A DNA stretch of 64,000 bases from an uncultured bacterium. GTDB lineage: Bacteria > Cyanobacteriota > Vampirovibrionia > Gastranaerophilales > Gastranaerophilaceae. The position numbers and the translations under genes were made by a program. The DNA lies in contig CACYVN010000007.1 of the NCBI GenBank assembly GCA_902777855.1, forward strand, positions 1-64,000. Direction: 5' to 3'. Shown piece by piece: positions 59,804-64,000 of the stretch (within the stretch, counting starts at the first letter, position 1; the number at the start of each line of letters is the position of its first letter). A model generated the notes under the pieces. The model was given only the letters and a program-made list of their open reading frames with translations. It did no database searches and had not been told where the DNA came from.

Positions 59804-60424
59804 ATGGATCAGGAAACTTATATGAAAATAATGGGCTATGTCCCTACTGTTATTGAAGCATCATCAAGAGGAGAACGCTCTTTTGATATTTTTTCAAGAT
59901 TATTGAGAGAAAGAATAATCTTTTTGGGAACGGAAATTGATGATGATGTCGCAAATTCGGTTGTCGCACAACTTTTATTGTTAGATAGTGAAAACCCTGA
60001 TAAAGACATTATGTTATATATTAATAGTCCGGGTGGTGTAATTACAGCCGGTATGGCAATTTATGACACCATGAATCTTATTAAAGCTGATGTTGCAACA
60101 ATTTGTCTTGGGGAAGCTGCATCAATGGGTGCATTTTTACTATGTTCAGGGGCAAAAGGCAAAAGAATGTCTCTACCAAGCTCAAGAATTATGATTCACC
60201 AACCATTAGGCGGAGCTAAAGGGCAGGCTACAGATATCGAACTTGAAGCAAAAGAAATTATGCGTATGAAAGATATGTTAATTGATATAATTTCTAAAAA
60301 CTCAGGACAAGATCCTAAAAAAGTTCGAGAAGATTGCGAACGTGATCACTATTTATCTGCATATGAAGCAAAAGATTACGGTTTAATCGATAAGGTTGTC
60401 GAAAAAGTTCCTTCAAATAATTAA
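59804..60424 (+). CDS. clpP: ATP-dependent Clp protease proteolytic subunit
   Basis: A 206-aa serine protease of the ClpP tetradecamer. Catalytic triad: Ser107 in GEAASMGAF, His132 in MIHQPLGG, and Asp181 in CERDHYLSA. The [14 protein letters not shown] segment and handle helix are conserved. It degrades substrates fed by ClpX/ClpC, not present here. AAAAGGAGAGGG precedes the ATG. Confidence 0.97.
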   Translation: MDQETYMKIMGYVPTVIEASSRGERSFDIFSRLLRERIIFLGTEIDDDVANSVVAQLLLLDSENPDKDIMLYINSPGGVITAGMAIYDTMNLIKADVATICLGEAASMGAFLLCSGAKGKRMSLPSSRIMIHQPLGGAKGQATDIELEAKEIMRMKDMLIDIISKNSGQDPKKVREDCERDHYLSAYEAKDYGLIDKVVEKVPSNN

Positions 60425-60461
60425 TCTTGAAGAAACTTTACAAAACTTAATAAAAGCCTAA

Positions 60462-60495
60462 AAACATGCAATTACTTAAAATTGCATGTTTTTAT
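60462..60495 (+). terminator. Terminator after clpP
   Basis: AAACATGCAATT and AATTGCATGTTT form a 12-bp stem with a 6-nt loop, followed by T-rich sequence. Confidence 0.85.
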
Positions 60496-60549
60496 ATATG
60501 TGTAGGTAAAAAAAAGGTTAGTTTTAAAAATTGAAAAGGTAGGTTAGTT

Positions 60550-61080
60550 ATGGGAATTCTAATGTGCACGGCACGATTGCATGATTTGTGTCGTCAGAAA
60601 AATGACATTCAGTATAAATTACTGAAGATTTCCAAAAAACTGAGGGATTTGCAGCAGTACGCTTCCATGGTTGGAAACGGCAATATCTCGATTGGAGATT
60701 TATTGAGTTCTCCCGGTTCAATGATGGGCAGATCAATGGCATACATCGGATATGCACACAATATGGCATTGCAATATATGCAAATGAATGCGCCGATGAT
60801 GCAAATGATGTATCAGCAGCAAATGGGCGGAGCAGCACAAAATCCGCAACAAATGCAGCAAATGCAAAACTACATTATGCGAACATTGTACATCCAGGGC
60901 AGAGAACAGGCTGCGCAGGAAGAGGCAAAAAATTTAAAAGTAGAAGAAGGTAAATTGGCGGCTGAGAAAGATACACTTGAGGCATTACAAGCTGAAATAA
61001 CTGAAGAAATTAAAGCGGTTAAGTCTGCAAGAGATGAAGACATAAAGGCCTTCGCTCCTAAATATACAGCAAATGCGTAA
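60550..61080 (+). CDS. Hypothetical coiled-coil protein, Met/Gln-rich
   Basis: A 176-aa protein. An N-terminal helix (about 8-45), a Met/Gln-rich middle (about 78-115) and a C-terminal coiled coil (about 118-165). The ATG at 60550 follows AAAAGGTAGGTTAGTT. It may be a self-associating structural or secreted protein; no family recognised. Followed by a perfect 17-bp stem terminator. Confidence 0.65.
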   Translation: MGILMCTARLHDLCRQKNDIQYKLLKISKKLRDLQQYASMVGNGNISIGDLLSSPGSMMGRSMAYIGYAHNMALQYMQMNAPMMQMMYQQQMGGAAQNPQQMQQMQNYIMRTLYIQGREQAAQEEAKNLKVEEGKLAAEKDTLEALQAEITEEIKAVKSARDEDIKAFAPKYTANA

Positions 61081-61125
61081 ATAAAAGATTATTTTAACTT
61101 ACCCTAATAAATAAACTAACCCTAC

Positions 61126-61164
61126 AAAGCGGGATTTGAAAATATTTTCAAATCCCGCTTTTTC
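61126..61164 (+). terminator. Perfect 17-bp stem terminator
   Basis: AAAGCGGGATTTGAAAA and its reverse complement pair around a 2-nt gap, followed by T. Confidence 0.92.
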
Positions 61165-61262
61165 ATGATTATGTGTGAATTTTTGTAACAACATGGCATT
61201 ACTAATGCAATTTTCAAAAATAAAAATACTTATTAAGTATATAAGAAGTATATAATTTGTTC

Positions 61263-61370
61263 TAAATTATATAACTACTACCTTCTACTTTCTACCTACT
61301 AACCTTTTACACGAGGAATTGTAACAGATTCCAAGGAAGCTTCTTTTTATAAGAGGCTTTTTTTTTGGAC
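61263..61370 (+). ncRNA. Candidate small RNA with own promoter and terminator
   Basis: TATAAT at 61251-61256 is followed about 85 nt later by a 9-bp hairpin (AAGCTTCTT/AAGAGGCTT, 61337-61359) with eight or more T. The transcript would be about 105 nt, has no ORF, and begins with a CTAC-type heptamer tract. Neither neighbour needs this signal: the upstream gene has its own terminator and coaD starts downstream. Confidence 0.4.
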
Positions 61371-61499
61371 GTTAGGGCGCTAAGATGTTAGGACGTCAGG
61401 TTCTTTACATATTTTTATTAATTGTGCTTATAATATCAATATTAATAACCTGATACGAACTTAATGACTTATTGTCTTAACGTCCTATCGACTTATTTA
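61367..61499. repeat. Octamer-based inverted repeat element (second copy)
   Basis: Left arm 61367-61402 reads as 8-mers GGACGTTA, GGGCGCTA, AGATGTTA, GGACGTCA; right arm 61448-61499 as CTTAATGA, CTTATTGT, CTTAACGT, CCTATCGA. The arms are loosely complementary (GGACGTTA is perfectly matched). Related to 28009-28112. With the candidate RNA it fills the 61081-61529 spacer. Confidence 0.55.
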
Positions 61500-61529
61500 T
61501 GTTATAATCACTACAAAAGGAGTTAATTT

Positions 61530-62009
61530 ATGAAAATCGCTATATATCCCGGCAGTTTTGACCCTGTAACAAATGGTCATTTGGATATTTTAAAAAATGC
61601 TGCTGAAATTTTTGACAAAGTAATTATTGCTGTTGCACACAACGGGACGAAAACAGGTTTTTTAACGGTTGATGAACGTGTTGAGCTTATAAAACAGAGC
61701 GTGAAGGATTTGGAAAATGTTGAAGTGGATTCTTTTGAAGGATTGACTGTTGAATATGCCAAGAAACATGGGGCAAATGTTTTAATACGGGGGTTGCGTG
61801 CAGTTTCGGATTTTGAGTTTGAAATGCAGTTATCCCAGACAAACAGTGCACTTTGTGATGAAATAAAAACGGTATTTCTTACAACAAAACCTAAGTACAA
61901 TTTTATTTCATCATCTACCATCAAGGAAATTTATCAAAATAACGGTGATATTTCAAAATTCGTTCCAAAAGCAGTGGATGAATATTTAAAACTTAAGCCA
62001 AAATATTAA
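61530..62009 (+). CDS. coaD: Phosphopantetheine adenylyltransferase
   Basis: The penultimate step of coenzyme A synthesis, adenylating 4'-phosphopantetheine. The 159-aa protein has YPGSFDPVTNGHLDI at about 5-19 (TxGH nucleotide site), NVLIRGLRAVSDFEFE, and the ISSSTIKEI motif near 124. Length is standard. AAAAGGAGTTAATTT precedes the ATG. Confidence 0.97.
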   Translation: MKIAIYPGSFDPVTNGHLDILKNAAEIFDKVIIAVAHNGTKTGFLTVDERVELIKQSVKDLENVEVDSFEGLTVEYAKKHGANVLIRGLRAVSDFEFEMQLSQTNSALCDEIKTVFLTTKPKYNFISSSTIKEIYQNNGDISKFVPKAVDEYLKLKPKY

Positions 62010-62127
62010 TAAACTGTATACCATGTTAAAATATGTAATTTTACTCGTACAAAATTATTTGACAATTAAAATTTGCTTATGTAATATATTATTGTAAATA
62101 AATGCGAAAGGGATAAGGGATATTAGC

Positions 62128-62724
62128 ATGCCTCAAAATGAAGTGTATGATTTACTCAAAATACTTGAAATGACCCTTGATGATGGTTTTTCCATTTCAA
62201 AGTATGCGATTGTAAATAAAAGAGAAATAGAAACATTAATTGACAGAATATATGCAGCGTTGCCTCCTGAAGTTCAGGAAGCAAGAGTCTTTATGAAACG
62301 TAAGGAAGAATTGTTAAATGAAGCTCAGGCGCAGGCTACAAAAATAGTTCAGGATGCTCAGAATGAAGCAAATCGTTTAATAAGCGAATCGGAAATCAGA
62401 AAAGCAATTGAACGCGATGGCATAAGACTTAAGAATGAAGTTGTTGCCGAAATGGAAAATATCAAGCATGTTTCAATGCAGGATGCTGAACAGGTAAGAC
62501 TTCAGGCAACCGAAGAATCCATGAAAATCAGAGAAGGTGCAGAACTTTATGCTAAACAGGTTCTTACAAGTCTTGAAGATAATTTAACCCAGCTTCAGCA
62601 GGTTGTTAAAAACGGTCAGATTTATATGGAACAAATTAAAAATGACAGCGCAAGATATGCTCCGCAAGCTGTTAATTCTAATAACAGAGGCTGGACAAAT
62701 AATAAAGAGGCAAAAAAATTATAA
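62128..62724 (+). CDS. Coiled-coil protein resembling DivIVA / ATP-synthase subunit B-H-like
   Basis: A 198-aa protein, mostly one long helix rich in Glu, Lys, Ala and Gln from about 60 to 170, with a short polar tail. Genes of this type, annotated as DivIVA-like or V-type ATPase subunit-like, are often found after coaD in Firmicutes and relatives. It may organise a cell-pole or division structure, but this is by analogy. AAGGGATAAGGGATATTAGC precedes the ATG. Confidence 0.65.
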   Translation: MPQNEVYDLLKILEMTLDDGFSISKYAIVNKREIETLIDRIYAALPPEVQEARVFMKRKEELLNEAQAQATKIVQDAQNEANRLISESEIRKAIERDGIRLKNEVVAEMENIKHVSMQDAEQVRLQATEESMKIREGAELYAKQVLTSLEDNLTQLQQVVKNGQIYMEQIKNDSARYAPQAVNSNNRGWTNNKEAKKL

Positions 62725-62743
62725 TTTTCAATTTAAATAAAAA

Positions 62744-62773
62744 AGACCGAAACATTTGTTTCGGTCTATTTTA
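62744..62773 (+). terminator. Terminator after the coiled-coil gene
   Basis: AGACCGAAAC and GTTTCGGTCT pair with a 4-nt loop, followed by ATTTTATT; also usable by the convergent gene. Confidence 0.85.
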
Positions 62774-62784
62774 TTGTTTAAATA

Positions 62785-63180
62785 TTAGTCAGCATCTTTT
62801 GTTTTTTCAAAAATACTTTTAAGTTTTGAATTCATATTAGGTGCATATGTTTCTTCGTTCACTTTGTCCGCATATTTGCAACATCTTTCAATAAATGCAA
62901 GAGGACTTTTAAAATGTTTTTCCAAAAAGCTTTGTTTCAAAACTTTTAATTGAGGATTTGCAACATTTGGAGTGGTGTCACTGATATATGCGCTAAGGAC
63001 ACCAAGTTCATCTCTGACATCAACTTTGAACGGATTACTCTTTTGAGTTTCAACAAGAGAATCTAATAATTGTATACTTGAATCTTGTTTTATTCTTTTT
63101 GCCAGAACTTTTTGAACTTCAGGGCTGAATCTTAATGCCATACCAAAATTTTGATTTGAATTTACACTATTTACCTGCAT
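62785..63180 (-). CDS. Small hypothetical protein with NF-type N-terminus
   Basis: A 131-aa basic protein. The N-terminus MQVNSVNSNQNFGMALRF shows the N-F-G motif seen in other proteins of this lineage. The body is helical, with a CC pair near 99. GGAGATAATT precedes the ATG. No family recognised. Confidence 0.65.
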   Translation of the reverse strand: MQVNSVNSNQNFGMALRFSPEVQKVLAKRIKQDSSIQLLDSLVETQKSNPFKVDVRDELGVLSAYISDTTPNVANPQLKVLKQSFLEKHFKSPLAFIERCCKYADKVNEETYAPNMNSKLKSIFEKTKDAD

Positions 63181-63256
63181 AATTATCTCCTTTTTTAATT
63201 TTAAAACCTGTAAAAATATTTTTTGTCAATTTTATTATTATTTGTTTACAAATTGT

Positions 63257-63284
63257 TTGATTTTTTTTATGTTTGGTATATTAT
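63257..63284 (+). promoter_or_regulatory. Promoter of the rpmG-trnW-secE-nusG region
   Basis: TTGATT and TATTAT are separated by 16 nt, giving an expected start near 63291, about 84 nt before the rpmG ATG. Confidence 0.45.
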
Positions 63285-63307
63285 GACACTATAAGCCGAA
63301 TTAAAAG

Positions 63308-63335
63308 AGAATGTGAGGAAACCACATTCTTTTTT
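63308..63335 (+). terminator. Leader hairpin with T-run upstream of rpmG (possible attenuator)
   Basis: AGAATGTG and CACATTCT pair around a 7-nt loop and are followed by five T. No plus-strand gene lies upstream within 580 nt, so this terminator can only act on a transcript from the rpmG promoter. Confidence 0.6.
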
Positions 63336-63374
63336 AAAGGTCAAAAAACAAGTAATAAATAAGGAAATAAAACA

Positions 63375-63542
63375 ATGGGTATCAAAGGAAAATTAGACAA
63401 AATGGTAGTTCTTGCATGTGAAGAATGCAAAGAAAGAAACTACACAACAACAAAAAACAAAAAGACATTAAAAGAAAGAATGGAATTAAACAAATATTGT
63501 CCGAAGTGCAAAAAGCACACTGCACACAAGGAAACTAAGTAG
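63375..63542 (+). CDS. rpmG: 50S ribosomal protein L33
   Basis: A 55-aa protein read directly from the sequence. It has the L33 pattern [20 protein letters not shown], then [14 protein letters not shown], with two CxxC pairs for zinc. AAGGAAATAAAAC precedes the ATG. First gene of the classic rpmG-trnW-secE-nusG order. Confidence 0.93.
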   Translation: MGIKGKLDKMVVLACEECKERNYTTTKNKKTLKERMELNKYCPKCKKHTAHKETK

Positions 63543-63588
63543 TTTATTAAACGGTTGAGGCTTTGTTATAAAAACTTTCAACCGTTAT

Positions 63589-63661
63589 GCGTCCTTAGTT
63601 CAGTTGGTAGAACGTCGGTCTCCAAAACCGGATGTCGAGGGTTCGAGTCCTTCAGGGCGCG
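63589..63661 (+). tRNA. tRNA-Trp (anticodon CCA)
   Basis: Acceptor stem GCGTCCT/AGGGCGC, D-arm with AGTTCAGTTGGTAGA, anticodon stem TCGGT/ACCGG with loop CTCCAAA (anticodon CCA) and T-arm GGGTTCGAGTCC are all present. CCA is not encoded. Its place between rpmG and secE is the usual one. Confidence 0.96.
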
Positions 63662-63687
63662 ATTTATAAGCATAAAGGAAGATTAAA

Positions 63688-63885
63688 ATGAACGAAGCAA
63701 TGGAATCTATCAAGGCATATTTTAAAGGTGTTAAGGCGGAATGGGGCAGGATTAGCTGGCCCGAACGCAGACAGATTGTTGCGGAAACAATGTCGGTTAT
63801 TGTCATTGTTTTTGCATTTACCATTGCAATCTATTGTATGGACTTAATATTCAAAGGACTTTTAAGTCTTGTAAATAAAATATAA
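63688..63885 (+). CDS. secE: Preprotein translocase subunit SecE
   Basis: A 65-aa protein with the SecE core VKAEWGRISWPERRQIVAET (amphipathic helix and conserved W-P) followed by one membrane helix (about 36-58). It clamps SecY in the inner-membrane translocon. AGGAAGATTAAA precedes the ATG; directly upstream of nusG. Confidence 0.95.
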   Translation: MNEAMESIKAYFKGVKAEWGRISWPERRQIVAETMSVIVIVFAFTIAIYCMDLIFKGLLSLVNKI

Positions 63886-63911
63886 CCAAAAATTTATAAT
63901 AAAGGTGGCTT

Positions 63912-64000
63912 ATGACTAAGAAAGAAAAAACAATGGAAGAACAACTAAACGAAGACATCGCAGAAGAAAAAGCGATGGAGCAGGCGGAAGTTGAAGCACA
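63912..64000 (+). CDS. nusG: Start of transcription antitermination factor NusG (partial)
   Basis: Only 29 codons are in the window, starting MTKKEKTMEEQLNEDIAEE, a highly charged extension before the expected NGN domain. Identity is inferred from the rpmG-trnW-secE-nusG order. AAAGGTGGCTT precedes the ATG. The 3' end is cut by the window. Confidence 0.7.
   Translation, partial: MTKKEKTMEEQLNEDIAEEKAMEQAEVEA

Overview
This window looks like a chromosomal segment of a low-GC, Gram-negative-type bacterium from the non-photosynthetic cyanobacterial relatives, most likely a gut Gastranaerophilales/Melainabacteria (Vampirovibrionia) genome. The assignment is inference. It rests on the AT-rich sequence, a diderm-style envelope gene set (two TonB-like proteins, a VirB10-like secreted protein, MurJ, SpoIID), MurT, TrmFO, a bifunctional-nuclease-domain protein, and many short lineage-specific proteins whose N-termini carry an F-x-G or NF-type motif. 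No rRNA, CRISPR array, prophage or transposase gene is visible. Two tRNAs are present: Ser(GCU) at the left edge and Trp(CCA) at the right edge.

Layout. 1-6.5 kb: tRNA-Ser, a bifunctional nuclease, glmU flanked by two terminal-inverted-repeat elements, a flavin reductase, a 401-bp MITE-like hairpin array, and priA. 6.5-13 kb: a PC4-like protein, a large membrane protein, a DegT-like protein, an M20 peptidase and a four-gene YtxH/DUF948 membrane cluster. 13-20 kb: murT, pdxJ, gpmI and a SNF2 helicase. 20-28 kb: a small-gene and repeat-rich region with trmFO, rplI, a MetE/UROD-like methyltransferase and a CooC-like ATPase. 28-34 kb: a WecA/TagO-type transferase with glyA, then rsgA, a polyprenyl synthase and a PAP2-like gene. 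34-50 kb: hypothetical proteins, rpmB, an alcohol dehydrogenase with a sugar-binding protein, rarA, an amylase with a LysM protein, pgk, a DUF6973-like protein, an HD hydrolase and tsaC. 50.7-59.7 kb: a seven-gene minus-strand run, spoIID-murJ-VirB10-like-VWA-polytopic-TonB-TonB, which is the best candidate for an undescribed envelope system. 59.8-64 kb: clpP, coaD, a coiled-coil gene, rpmG-trnW-secE and the start of nusG.

Three patterns cut across the window. (1) At least seven genes have a TANNNT -10 box exactly 6 nt before the ATG and no Shine-Dalgarno, which predicts leaderless transcripts. (2) Several families of short palindromic repeats fill the intergenic spaces, and copies are inserted in frame inside two adjacent genes (the alcohol dehydrogenase and the sugar-binding protein). 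One of these copies matches an intergenic copy with compensatory changes in its stem. (3) Degenerate 7-9-nt tandem repeats occur in three spacers as inverted pairs, and once unpaired between divergent genes, resembling the short tandem repeats of cyanobacteria.

Start codons were moved from the longest ORF where a Shine-Dalgarno decided otherwise. Two small genes (53 aa at 20248-20409 and 50 aa at 27834-27986) and rpmG were read directly from the sequence.
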